Of a stretch of DNA of 60,321 nucleotides, positions 1-8,460 are shown piece by piece. This DNA is from Rubellimicrobium rubrum. GTDB lineage: Bacteria > Pseudomonadota > Alphaproteobacteria > Rhodobacterales > Rhodobacteraceae. The notes below the pieces were generated by a model. That model searched no databases, was not told the DNA's origin, and saw nothing but the letters and a program-made list of their open reading frames with translations. The translations under genes and the position numbers were made by a program. The stretch lies in NCBI RefSeq assembly GCF_006152115.1, contig NZ_VDFU01000025.1:1-60321 (forward strand). The letters run 5' to 3'. Within the stretch, counting starts at the first letter, position 1. Each line of letters opens with the position of its first letter.

Positions 1-191
1 TCTCGTCCTCACGATGCTTCAGCCGCCGGATCTCCGGGCACCCCCATCCCGGCGACCTGCTTCTTCCAGCGTGAGACAGGTCGGTTCCGAGATCCCCAGC
101 TTGCGGCAGATCTCGTCCACCGCCGTCCCGCTCTCCGCTTGGCCCCCAGGGCAAAGGCGATCTGCTCGTCACTGGTGCGCTTCCGCGTCAT
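1..191 (-). pseudogene. IS3-family transposase orfA remnant, frameshifted and cut by the window edge
   Basis: The minus-strand reading from the ATG at 191 begins MTRKRTSDEQIAFAL and later shows SRWKKQVAGMGVP. These are the two hallmark segments of IS3-family OrfA helix-turn-helix proteins. The part between them is out of frame, and after GMGVP the frame is lost again; the expected PEIRRLK continuation is found in another frame. At least two frameshifts are therefore present and the gene is dead. A GGAGG ribosome site precedes the ATG. The rest of the element lies outside the window. Confidence 0.75.
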
Positions 192-305
192 GGCACTCCT
201 CCTCAGAGTTCAGAGGGCCCGAAGAACGGCCATCAGACCGGACCAGGCTTCGGGGTCAGGACCATCCCCTGTGTGCCCACGACCATAACCCGCCACATCC
301 GCTAG

Positions 306-863
306 AACGAGGCTGTCTTCTCCGAGCACGACGACTCCACGCATCTGTACCGGGTCGTGTCTGGCGCCGTTTGGACTTCGCGGCTCCTGAGTGACAGCCG
401 GCGGCAAATCGATAAGTTCCACTTCGTGGGCGACGTTTTCGGCTTGGAGAGCGGGGATGAATACCTGTGCAGCGCCGAGGCTATCGAGGACACCGTGGTA
501 GCGATCTACCCCCGCCACATCTTCGAGAGTGTGTCTCCGGCGGACGCCGTCCTGTCGGGGCAGTTGGTGACGGCCCTCGGTCATTCCCTGAGCCGCGCCC
601 GCGAGCACATGCTGCTCCTGGGCTGTAAGACAGCGATCGAGAAGATCGCGGCCTTCCTTCTGAGCCTCGCTGACCGCCTGAAGAACACCGTCCTCACCCG
701 GCCGATGACGCGCCTGGACATCGCCGACCACCTCGGACTCACCATCGAGACCGTCTCGCGTTCGTTCACCCACTTGGAACGTGAAGGCCTGATCGAGACC
801 GGCACGGGCCGTCGCTCTATCAGTCTTCGCGACATGCGGGGGCTCCGGCAGCTCGACGCGTGA
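306..863 (+). pseudogene. FixK-like Crp/Fnr-family regulator lacking its N-terminus
   Basis: The reading is a cyclic-nucleotide-binding-like beta roll (about NEAVFSEHD through VVSGAVW and GDVFGLE) followed by a C-terminal winged helix with MTRLDIADHLGLTIETVSR. This is the recognition-helix signature of FixK/FnrN-type regulators that control microaerobic and respiratory genes. An in-frame TAG at 303 stands just before NEAVFSE, where about 30-40 further N-terminal residues are expected; an internal GTG at 357 would only give a shorter protein. The 5' end meets the IS3 scrap at 1-191, so an insertion or deletion probably removed the start. No N-terminal Fe-S cysteines can be seen. Confidence 0.7.
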
Positions 864-874
864 GGCGGATATCA

Positions 875-1312
875 TCAAGAGTATCTATGCCTAATGTAGG
901 AGGTATGCCCTACGATCGGGGCCCATGATCGGAGCCGGAAGATGACGGCGGTCGCGAGCGCGACGGCGGACAGGAACAGGTCGCGGCAACGCGTGGAGCG
1001 CATGGCGAGGGCGCGCCAGTCCGTGAGGCTCACAACGGCGTTCTCGATGCGGCAGCGTGTCTTGGTGAGCTTTCGGTTGTGGGTTGCGGGACAGTTCCGC
1101 TTGCTCTGAGCCGGGATGCAGACGCGCAGACCGCCGCGAAGACCCCGGGCCTTCAACTCGTCACGCAGCCAGTCGGCATCATAGCTCTTGTTGCCCAACA
1201 GGCGCGTCGCTGGCGGAAGGTCTGCCAAGAGCACCAGGGCACCTTTGGCATCGCTCTTCTGGCCGGGCGAGAGGAAGAAGCTGAGTGGCCGGCCACGGCC
1301 GTCGGGTTCCAC
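875..1312 (-). pseudogene. IS5-family transposase, C-terminal remnant
   Basis: The translation contains GRGRPLSFFLSPGQKSD, LLGNKSYDADWLRDELKARG and, near the end, RCRIENAVVSLTDWRALAMR with SAVALATAVIF. These match the catalytic half of DDE transposases of the IS5 family (the D of the YDADW segment and the E of the RIEN segment). The N-terminal half, with the first catalytic Asp, is missing upstream (coordinates above 1312), so this is a decayed fragment. It abuts the 3' end of the FixK-like remnant by about ten bases. Confidence 0.75.
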
Positions 1313-2085
1313 CTCCCGTGGTTCAAGGATGTTCTACGGGCGCTACGGACCTGCGATGCCGGTCCGCACCGAGCCTAACTCGATTCCGATGGAGTCAGTG
1401 CAGCGCAAAGCTTGAGCGGGATCAGGCCAGTTGAAAGGCGTAGTGCTCCACTCGATCCACCGTCTCAGCGTCCCGGCCCGTTTGGCAAAGTTCAGTCCAC
1501 AATGCCTGATCGATGGAGAGATAAGCTGTCTGCGCCGTGAGACTGCCCTCAGGCCGTGCCGCGTCGTTCCTCCAATCGCTCCAACCCGTCCGTTCCCGGT
1601 CATCTCTGCCCATGCACCACCTATGGGACCGGAGTGATGGTGAATCAGCTTTGACAGCCTTCATACAGCCTAAGATCTGCGAAGCATTTCAGAGGCCACA
1701 GCCCAAGTCACGTCGCGAGAACCTAGCGGAATGCGCTGCGCCCCGCCTGCACATTATAGGCCCACTCGTACTCCGGTCGTTCTTGCGCCACGACCTGTGC
1801 GGTTCACGCAATCAATGAGAGCGCGAAGATTATCAGTGAACACTCAGCATCAAGCGTTGCGCAATGCAGCCCAATGACGCGCGCCAACCCGACCGTTGTT
1901 CCCTAACGGCCAAGAGCAACGCTTGTTCGGAGTCAGCACACATCATGGGCCGAGGTGACCGTGGCGCGTTCCAGATCGGCGCCATCCATGCGTCGGCCTG
2001 GCAGACCAACGCTGCACCACAACTGACCGGTCCTTGCTCGTACTTCACGCCCCGCAGCCCGGCTTAGTCCACAATCATCTCGTCG
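1313..2085. other. Gene-free stretch
   Basis: No open reading frame here has recognisable domains or a convincing ribosome site. Short readings on both strands (for example 1343-1664 minus, 1864-2067 plus) match no family I recognise. The stretch separates insertion-sequence debris from the sugar operon and may hold old IS remains that have decayed beyond recognition. Confidence 0.5.
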
Positions 2086-2104
2086 TTCTTGCAGGATACA
2101 AGAA
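2086..2104. promoter_or_regulatory. Inverted repeat TTCTTG-N7-CAAGAA upstream of the sugar operon
   Basis: TTCTTG at 2086-2091 and CAAGAA at 2099-2104 form a perfect 6-bp inverted repeat with a 7-bp spacer. It lies about 75 bases before the isomerase start and overlaps a weak TTGCAG box that could be a -35 element. It may be a regulator-binding site. It does not resemble the two LacI operators at 8.35 kb. Confidence 0.35.
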
Positions 2105-2121
2105 ATGATGTTAATCGCAGG

Positions 2122-2166
2122 CAAGCAAAAAAAGTCGAAAGCTCGAGATCAGATCTCGTTTGCTTG
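2122..2166. promoter_or_regulatory. Nested inverted repeats in the 5' leader of the isomerase gene
   Basis: CAAGCAAA (2122-2129) pairs with TTTGCTTG (2159-2166). Inside it lies the palindrome CGAGATC-A-GATCTCG (2144-2158). The outer right arm ends at the first base of the GGAGG ribosome site (2166-2170) of the gene starting at 2178. Folded as RNA, the leader would place the ribosome site at the base of a stem; as DNA, the inner palindrome could be an operator. Function is inferred only from position and symmetry. Confidence 0.4.
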
Positions 2167-2177
2167 GAGGAAGGGTG

Positions 2178-3704
2178 ATGACGCTAACCATCATGGGGGA
2201 AGAGGCTCCGACCGAAGAAGCGGCCACTGTTCCCGTCACGCCGCAGATCCGGCGCGATGTGACCCTGGGCGTCGTCATCGGCAGCCGTGCCTTCTTCAAC
2301 GGCGCACCGTGCCGTCAGGTGCGCCAAGAAGTGCTGGACCAACTGCAGCACCTAGGCGTCCGCGCCGTGATCCTGCCCTTTGAGGCGACGCATAACGGTG
2401 CGGTCCAATCGATCTCTGACGCGCAGTTGTATGCCGACTACTTCAAGCAGCACCGCGACCGGATCGATGGCCTTGTCATCTGCCTGCCCAACTTCGGCGA
2501 CGAGATCGCGATCGTGGAGTTGGTCAGCCGGGCGAAGCTCAACGTGCCGATCCTTCTGCAGGCTTCGAACGACGAGAACGACAAGGTTTCGGTCAAGGAA
2601 CGGCGGGACGCCTTCTGCGGCAAGATCAGCGTTTCCAACAACTTCTGGCAGTACAGCATTCCGTTCTCGGAAACGACCCTCCATACCGTCGATGCCGGAG
2701 GCGCCGAGTTCGCGGCCGACCTGGATCGCTTTGCCCGCGTTTGTCGCACCGTCCGGGGCCTGCGGAACGCTCGCCTCGGATCGATCGGGGCGCGCACCGG
2801 GGCGTTCCAGACGATGCGCTATTCGGAGAAACTGCTGCAGGACGCCGGCGTGACCGTGGTCACCGTGGACCTGTCCGAGATGATGGGCGCCGCCAACCGG
2901 CTCAGCGACAGTGACCCCGACCTTCTCGCCAAGATGGAGAGGATCAAGGTTTACGGCCGCATCCCGGCCCATATCTCGCCTGCGCAGATCCTGCGGCAGG
3001 CCAAGTGGTCCCTCACCGTGGACCGCTGGATTGTCGAGAACGGCTGCGACGCCTCGGCCATCCAGTGCTGGCGCTCGCTCCAGGACAACTTCGGCTGTGC
3101 CACCTGTGTCACCATGTCGATGATGGGTGAGGAGTTGATGCCCTCGGCCTGCGAGGTGGACATCATGGGCGCGCTGTCCATGTACACCCTGGCCCTCGCA
3201 TCAGCGGCGCCACCCGCGATCCTCGACTGGAACAACAACTTCGGCCGCGAGCCCGACATGTGCGTCTGCACGCACTGCGGCAACTTTCCCAAGACGTTCT
3301 TCGGCCACGTCCCCGAGGTTGGCGAGCTCGACGTTCTGGGCGAGACAATCGGGCGCGAGAAGTGCTTCGGAGCGGTCAAAGGCAAGGTGAAGGCCGGCCC
3401 GATGACCTACTTCCGGGTCTCGTCGGACGACAGGGCCGGCACTCTCAAAGCCTATCTCGGGCAGGGTGAGTTTACGGACGACCCCTATGCGATGGACGGC
3501 GGCATCGCGGTCTGCCGAGTGCCGCGTTTGCGCAACCTGATGCGCTTCGTCACTCAGAATGGCTTCGAGCACCACGTCGCCATGGTTCGCGGCCACCACG
3601 CCGAGGCCGTCAACGAGGCCCTCACCCGTTACCTCGGCTGGCCACTGTACGATCACGATACCCCGCCCGAGCCCATGCTCGTCCCCCCGCCGCGCCGCCT
3701 TTGA
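2178..3704 (+). CDS. L-fucose/L-arabinose isomerase-fold sugar isomerase
   Basis: A 508-residue protein predicted to interconvert an aldose and a ketose in the cytoplasm. The N-terminal and central parts (about residues 30-240) show the Rossmann-like layout of the fucose/arabinose isomerase superfamily. The C-terminal half carries MMGEE (315-319), DWNNN (350-354) and CVCTHCGNFP (362-371), places where metal ligands Glu, Asp and His would be expected. GGAGG at 2166-2170 favours the ATG at 2178 over an in-frame TTG at 2160. It is the first gene of an operon with a split transketolase and a sugar kinase; the next start lies 11 bases past its stop. Known D-apiose isomerases belong to another fold, so the substrate is open. 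Confidence 0.8.
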   Translation: MTLTIMGEEAPTEEAATVPVTPQIRRDVTLGVVIGSRAFFNGAPCRQVRQEVLDQLQHLGVRAVILPFEATHNGAVQSISDAQLYADYFKQHRDRIDGLVICLPNFGDEIAIVELVSRAKLNVPILLQASNDENDKVSVKERRDAFCGKISVSNNFWQYSIPFSETTLHTVDAGGAEFAADLDRFARVCRTVRGLRNARLGSIGARTGAFQTMRYSEKLLQDAGVTVVTVDLSEMMGAANRLSDSDPDLLAKMERIKVYGRIPAHISPAQILRQAKWSLTVDRWIVENGCDASAIQCWRSLQDNFGCATCVTMSMMGEELMPSACEVDIMGALSMYTLALASAAPPAILDWNNNFGREPDMCVCTHCGNFPKTFFGHVPEVGELDVLGETIGREKCFGAVKGKVKAGPMTYFRVSSDDRAGTLKAYLGQGEFTDDPYAMDGGIAVCRVPRLRNLMRFVTQNGFEHHVAMVRGHHAEAVNEALTRYLGWPLYDHDTPPEPMLVPPPRRL

Positions 3705-3715
3705 AGGACCTGCTG

Positions 3716-4540
3716 ATGAGGCTTCCCAACGACTTTCTTCCCCTGATCCGCGAGAAGGCCTTGTGGATGCGCCGGCGCGCCTTCCGCATGGTCTACGAGG
3801 CGCAGCTCGGCCATCCGGGGGGCGACTTCTCGGCGACCGACATCGTGGCCACGCTCTACTTCGGCGTACTGCGCCACGACCCGAAGAACCCCGCGGATCC
3901 GAACCGGGACCGTTTCGTGATGTCCAAGGGCCACGCCACGGGGGTTCTCTACACCGCACTCGCCGCGTCCGGCTTCTATCCCGAGGACTGGCTCGACACC
4001 TACATGCAGCCCGAGTCGCGGCTCAACGGGCATCCCAACCGCAACTATCTCCCGGGCGTGGAGACCAACACGGGGCCGCTCGGCCACGGCCTGCCCGTTG
4101 CCACCGGCATCGCCATCGCGGCCCAGCTCGACCGGGCGCCCTGGCGCACCTTCGTGCTGACGGGCGACGGCGAGCTCCAGGAGGGCTCGAATTGGGAAGC
4201 CATGATGACGGCGGGGCACCGCAAGCTCGCGGGCCTCACGCTCATCGTGGACCGCAACCGCCTCCAGCAGGGGGCAGGCACCGAGGAGACCAACGGCCTC
4301 GACCCCCTGGACGAGAAGATCCGCGCCTTTGGCTGGGACGTGGAGGTCGTGGACGGGCATGACCATGCCGCGCTGCTCGAGGTGCTGGGGGCGCCGGTCG
4401 GCGATCGGGTGAAGCCGCTTTGCGTGATCGCCAACACCGTCAAGGGCAAGGGCGTGTCGTTCATGGAGAACAAGGCCGCCTGGCACCACGGCGTTCCCAA
4501 CGCCGACCAGTTCGACCAAGCGATGAAGGAACTCGTGTGA
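3716..4540 (+). CDS. Transketolase, N-terminal (thiamine diphosphate-binding) subunit
   Basis: A 274-residue half transketolase. It has the thiamine diphosphate motif GDGELQEGSNWEA (from residue 150) ending in DRN (179-181), plus SKGHA and GHPNRNYLPGVE segments that line the active site in transketolases. The ATG at 3716 has GAAGGAC upstream; an in-frame TTG at 3701 overlaps the preceding stop. It must pair with the next gene, whose start overlaps its stop by one base. Split transketolases beside a sugar kinase are known for apulose-4-phosphate cleavage (AptA/AptB) and for sulfosugar breakdown; the kinase here favours a phosphorylated ketose. Confidence 0.9.
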   Translation: MRLPNDFLPLIREKALWMRRRAFRMVYEAQLGHPGGDFSATDIVATLYFGVLRHDPKNPADPNRDRFVMSKGHATGVLYTALAASGFYPEDWLDTYMQPESRLNGHPNRNYLPGVETNTGPLGHGLPVATGIAIAAQLDRAPWRTFVLTGDGELQEGSNWEAMMTAGHRKLAGLTLIVDRNRLQQGAGTEETNGLDPLDEKIRAFGWDVEVVDGHDHAALLEVLGAPVGDRVKPLCVIANTVKGKGVSFMENKAAWHHGVPNADQFDQAMKELV

Positions 4541-5493
4541 TGGCCCATGCCGCCCCCGTCCAAGCCGGCCTCCACGACTGCCGCGAGGCCTGGTCCGCGA
4601 CGCTCATCGCGCTGGCCCTGGCCGATCCCCGCGTGGTCGCCGTCGTCAACGACTCCGTGGGCTCCTCCAAGCTCGGCGGGTTCCAGAAGGCGTTCCCCGA
4701 GCGGCTCATCAACGTGGGCATTGCCGAGCAGACCATGGTGGCCGTGGGCGCGGGCCTCGCCAACGGCGGCAAGGTGCCGTTCGTCTCGGCCGCCGCTCCC
4801 TTCCTCACCGGGCGGGCTCTCGAACAGATCAAGGCCGACGCCGCCTACTCGAACGTCAACGTCAAGCTCGTGGGCCAGTCCTCGGGCGTGGCCTACGGCG
4901 AGCTCGGCCCCACCCACCACTCGATCGAGGATCTGGCTTGGCTGCGGGTGCTGAAGAACCTCGCGATCCTGGTCCCTGCTGACCCGGCCGAGACCGAGGC
5001 TGCGATCCGCTGGGCCCACGCCCACGAGGGCCCCGTCTTCATCCGGGTGAGCCGCATGCCGGTGCCCGACCTGGGCGAGCAGGGCGCCTACGAGCCCGGC
5101 CGGGCCGTCACGCTGCGCGAGGGCGGCGATGTGGCGATCCTGGCCTTGGGCACCACCGTCCACCTGGCCATGGCCGCCGCTGAGCCGCTCGCCGCTGAGG
5201 GGATCGCCGCGCGCGTGGTCAACCTGCGCTCGCTCGCCCCCCTGGACGAGGCGGCGGTCCTCGACGCTGCCCGGACAGGCGCCCTTGTGACCGTCGAGGA
5301 GGCCCATGTCTCGGGTGGCCTGGGCGGCGCGGTGGCCGAGGTCGTCACGGCCCATGATCCCGTGCCGGTGGAGCGCCTGGGCTTCCCGGGCTTCGTGCCG
5401 ACGGGCTCGGTCGAGTGGCTCTTCGACACGTTCGGTCTCTCACCCGAGGGCATCGCCGCCGCCGTGCGCCGCGCCATCGCGCGCAAGACGTGA
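4540..5493 (+). CDS. Transketolase, C-terminal (pyrimidine-binding) subunit
   Basis: A 317-residue protein with the Pyr domain and C-terminal domain of transketolases. NVGIAEQ (58-64) carries the conserved Glu that activates thiamine diphosphate. GPTHHSIEDLAWLR (about 127-140) is the usual ring around the substrate phosphate, and VTVEEAHVSGGLGGAV marks the C-terminal domain. The ATG shares its A with the stop of the N-terminal subunit, so the two are translationally coupled and form the active heterodimeric unit. The kinase follows with the same one-base overlap. Confidence 0.92.
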   Translation: MAHAAPVQAGLHDCREAWSATLIALALADPRVVAVVNDSVGSSKLGGFQKAFPERLINVGIAEQTMVAVGAGLANGGKVPFVSAAAPFLTGRALEQIKADAAYSNVNVKLVGQSSGVAYGELGPTHHSIEDLAWLRVLKNLAILVPADPAETEAAIRWAHAHEGPVFIRVSRMPVPDLGEQGAYEPGRAVTLREGGDVAILALGTTVHLAMAAAEPLAAEGIAARVVNLRSLAPLDEAAVLDAARTGALVTVEEAHVSGGLGGAVAEVVTAHDPVPVERLGFPGFVPTGSVEWLFDTFGLSPEGIAAAVRRAIARKT

Positions 5494-6956
5494 TGCGCAT
5501 CCTTGCCATCGACCAGGGCACCTCAAGCACCAAGGCGGTGCTGTGGGACCAGGATGGTGCGGTTGTCGCCCGTGCAAGCCGCCCGCTGGCCTCGTCCTAC
5601 CCCCAGGACGGCTGGGCCGAGCAGGACGCCAACGCCCTCTGGGATAGCGTCCGGGACGCCATCACCGACATCGTGGCCCAGACCGGCGCCGAGGGCATCG
5701 CAGGCCTCGCCATCGCCAACCAGCGCGAGACCCTGGTCGCCTGGGACGCGGAGACGGGCCGTCCCGTCGCCCCCGCGATCCTTTGGCAGGACCGACGCGG
5801 CGCGGCGCTCTGCGTGGCCCTCCTGGGCCAGGGCCATGGACCAGCCATCGAGGCCGCCACCGGCCTCGCCGCCAACCCGCTCCTGACGGCGGCCAAGCTC
5901 GGATGGCTCCTGGCACACCACGACGGCGCCCGCGGGCTCGCCCAAGCGGGGCGGCTCCGCGCGGGCACGGTGGACGTCTGGCTGCTATGGCGCCTGACGG
6001 ACGGGGCAACTTTTGCTACCGACCACGGGAACGCCTCACGCACTCAGCTCTTCGACACCGCGAGGCTTGCCTGGTCGGAGGAGCTTTGCGCCCTTTGGGG
6101 CGTTCCCTCCACCTGCCTTCCCGAACCGCGTCCCTCGGACGGGCTCTTCGGCGACCTCGCCGCCACCACGGCCCTGCCTGCGGGGCTCCCAATCCTCTCG
6201 GTGATGGGCGACAGCCACGCCGCGCTTTATGGGCACGGCGTGCGCGCGCCGGGGGCCGTCAAGGCCACCTTCGGAACCGGCTCCTCGCTCATGACCCTGT
6301 CCGGCTCGCGCGTGGCCTCGACGAACGGGCTTGCCAGCACCGTGGCCTGGTCCACCCAGCAAGGCGGGCCCGCCTACGCGCTCGAAGGCAACATCACCGT
6401 CTCGGCCCAGGCGGCGGCCTGGACGGCAGGGTTTCTTGGCCTCCCCGACGCGGCGGCCCTGTTCCGCTTGGCGGGCGAGGTCGACTCCTCCGAGGGCGTG
6501 ACTTTTGTTCCGGCCCTGGCCGGCCTGGGTGCCCCCCATTGGGACGAGGCCGCGCGCGGCACAATCACGGGGCTCAGCCTCGCCTCGCGCCCCGCCCACC
6601 TCGCCCGCGCCACTCTGGAGGCTATCGCGCTCCAGGTGGCCGACGTGTTCGAGGCCATGGAGCGGGACGTGGGCCACCGCCTGGACGCGCTCCGCGCCGA
6701 TGGTGGCGCCTCGAGTTCCGACCTCCTCATGCAGATCGAGGCCGACCTCCTGGACCGGCCCGTGACGCGCGGCGTGGTCGCCGAAGTGGGCGCCTTAGGA
6801 GCGGCCGCGATGGCCTTCGAAGCCTTGGGTCAGCCCATGGCCGCGGCCGCTCAGAAGGACAAGGGCCGCGCCTTTCGGCCCCGGATGGACCTGGACCGCC
6901 GCGAGACGATCCGATCGGATTGGCGTGAGGCCTTGCGGCACCTAACTGGACGCTAA
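5493..6956 (+). CDS. FGGY-family carbohydrate kinase
   Basis: A 487-residue sugar or polyol kinase with MRILAIDQGTSSTKAVLWD at the N-terminus (phosphate loop), WQDRR near 92, and in the C-terminal domain FGTGSSLM, GLGAPHWDEAARGTITGLS and RADGGASSSDLLMQ, the usual FGGY nucleotide-binding elements. The start overlaps the transketolase stop (TGATG). In context it should phosphorylate the ketose made by the isomerase at 2178, giving the donor for the transketolase. Sequence alone does not separate apulose, xylulose, erythrulose or glycerol kinases; the combination resembles AptK-AptAB. Confidence 0.88.
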   Translation: MRILAIDQGTSSTKAVLWDQDGAVVARASRPLASSYPQDGWAEQDANALWDSVRDAITDIVAQTGAEGIAGLAIANQRETLVAWDAETGRPVAPAILWQDRRGAALCVALLGQGHGPAIEAATGLAANPLLTAAKLGWLLAHHDGARGLAQAGRLRAGTVDVWLLWRLTDGATFATDHGNASRTQLFDTARLAWSEELCALWGVPSTCLPEPRPSDGLFGDLAATTALPAGLPILSVMGDSHAALYGHGVRAPGAVKATFGTGSSLMTLSGSRVASTNGLASTVAWSTQQGGPAYALEGNITVSAQAAAWTAGFLGLPDAAALFRLAGEVDSSEGVTFVPALAGLGAPHWDEAARGTITGLSLASRPAHLARATLEAIALQVADVFEAMERDVGHRLDALRADGGASSSDLLMQIEADLLDRPVTRGVVAEVGALGAAAMAFEALGQPMAAAAQKDKGRAFRPRMDLDRRETIRSDWREALRHLTGR

Positions 6957-7240
6957 GGCGATCGGGCCCGACCCCCTCGTCAGGAACGTGTTCCCTAGTT
7001 GATGCCAAAAAAGATCGCTTGGCCGCTCAGCGGCAGGGGTTCGCACCGACTCAGGCGTATTCGACGTCAACACCACAGGTTCCAGATGTCGCGGTGGCTG
7101 CCAGGTTTAGGTCATCCCTGCGCAAGGGCCTTTCATGGGAGGCCTTTCGACCGGGATGCTGAGACGCTGTGCTGCGGCACCCTGGCCCCTTCCAGTAGAC
7201 TGGTCGTCGTCCCGGGAAAGCCCAGCGTGGTAGGACGGGG

Positions 7241-8308
7241 CTAATCCGCCTTGTGGGCTGGTCCGGTGCTATTCCGGATCACCAGGGACAGGGGCAGCAC
7301 CTCGCGGCCAGCGGGGATGGCATCATCCAGGATCGCGGCGACTGCCCGTTCCGCAATTTGTCGATAAGGCTGCTCGACGGTGGTCAGAGAGGGAACGGCG
7401 GCTTCGGCTTCCGGTACGCCGTCGAAGCCCACAACCGATACATCTCCAGGAACTCGCAACCCTTGATGGTTCAGCCAGTCCAAAGCCGCCAGCGCGACAC
7501 GATCCGACATCGCCAGCAAAGCCGTGGGGCGAACCTCGCTGGTTTGGAACAGTTCGGCAAGTGCCGGCCCGATCATGCTGCCGTCATCCTGTCCGACCAG
7601 GATGGGGACATCCTCGGGGCCAATGCCAGCTTCGGCAAGCCCGGCCCAAAAGCCCCTGGCCCGTTCGCGGACATTCACGAAGCGCGTTGACCGAGCCAAC
7701 TCGGGTGAGGCTCTGCCTGGACCATCCCCCAGTCCGATCCCGATAATCGCAATGTGTCGATGTCCGAGAGCGACAAGATGACGGGCTGCGTCGCGGGCAC
7801 CTCCGAAATCGTCGATGTCCACTGCTGGAACGTCCGGCTCGGCGGTGTCCAGGGACAGCGCCACGAAGGGCAACCCTCGTCGCTGCGCGATCTCCACCAA
7901 GAGTTCCCGACCGGCGCAGCGAAGCAGGAAGCCATCCACCAACGCACTTTCGATGCCCCAGCCCAAGGGGCCACCCCTGCCGACCGAAACGAGCGCCAAG
8001 CCGGCTCCGCGGGCGTCGCACACGGCAGCCACCTCGCGCAGGAGACGACGTGCCCAGGGGTCAGCGAAGAAGTAGTCGAGCGGTTCGGCTGCCGCGACGC
8101 CGATCGCGTTGACTTTCCCGGCCCGCAGGAGACGGCCTTTCGGGCTTGGTCCCGCATAGCCAAGAGCCTGGGCTGCGGCATGGACCCGAGATCTCACTTC
8201 CTCCCGGACGAGCTCGGGGCGGTTGAAAACGTTCGAAGCCGTGCCTTGCGACACCCCGGCCCGCTCCGCCACATCCCGAAGTTTGATCGTCTTGGTCAGT
8301 CGCGTCAT
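7241..8308 (-). CDS. LacI-family transcriptional repressor
   Basis: About 355 residues: an N-terminal LacI helix-turn-helix (IKLRDVAERAGVSQGTASNVFN, with the hinge helix after it), then a periplasmic-binding-like effector domain with VDIDDFGGARDAARHLVALGHR and the C-terminal SVVGFDG and TTVEQPY motifs. I prefer the ATG at 8308 because the helix-turn-helix begins a few residues later; a longer reading from 8338 adds ten residues. Upstream are two perfect 14-bp operators typical of the family, which point to autoregulation. It sits between the isomerase-transketolase-kinase operon and the ABC importer and probably answers to the imported sugar or an intermediate. Confidence 0.9.
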   Translation of the reverse strand: MTRLTKTIKLRDVAERAGVSQGTASNVFNRPELVREEVRSRVHAAAQALGYAGPSPKGRLLRAGKVNAIGVAAAEPLDYFFADPWARRLLREVAAVCDARGAGLALVSVGRGGPLGWGIESALVDGFLLRCAGRELLVEIAQRRGLPFVALSLDTAEPDVPAVDIDDFGGARDAARHLVALGHRHIAIIGIGLGDGPGRASPELARSTRFVNVRERARGFWAGLAEAGIGPEDVPILVGQDDGSMIGPALAELFQTSEVRPTALLAMSDRVALAALDWLNHQGLRVPGDVSVVGFDGVPEAEAAVPSLTTVEQPYRQIAERAVAAILDDAIPAGREVLPLSLVIRNSTGPAHKAD

Positions 8309-8349
8309 GCCACCCCACCAACCGGTCCAGCCCGGCATCCTGCGGGCGT

Positions 8350-8363
8350 TTGAACCGATTCAA
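8350..8363. promoter_or_regulatory. LacI-type operator 1 (TTGAACCGATTCAA)
   Basis: A 14-bp near-perfect palindrome of the form TTGAANCGNTTCAA, the classic shape of LacI/GalR-family operators with a central CpG. It lies 42 bases upstream of the repressor start. Operator 2, 46 bp away centre to centre, is its exact reverse complement. Confidence 0.75.
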
Positions 8364-8395
8364 CAAAATTCTTGACGCGAAGCTACCACTGGTAT

Positions 8396-8409
8396 TTGAA
8401 TCGGTTCAA
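8396..8409. promoter_or_regulatory. LacI-type operator 2 (TTGAATCGGTTCAA)
   Basis: The reverse complement of operator 1, so the same site read from the other strand. Paired sites four to five helical turns apart suit cooperative binding of LacI-family dimers. Position between the repressor (minus) and the gene at 8461 (plus) means either or both could be controlled. Confidence 0.75.
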
Positions 8410-8460
8410 GAGCGGTCACTATTGTTCGTAGCTTGTGTTGCCTCAGCTTGGGAGGTCAGA

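Noticed and set aside
1343-1664. Possible small gene on the minus strand
   Set aside because: No recognisable family, no ribosome site and stops break the continuation; left as gene-free.
2178-3704. Naming the isomerase as a known D-apiose isomerase
   Set aside because: The characterised apiose isomerases belong to a different fold family; only the neighbours resemble that pathway.
8350-8460. Longer start for the NlpC/P60-like protein at 8350
   Set aside because: It would begin inside a LacI operator without a ribosome site; TTG at 8461 has GGAGG at the right distance and begins just before the domain.
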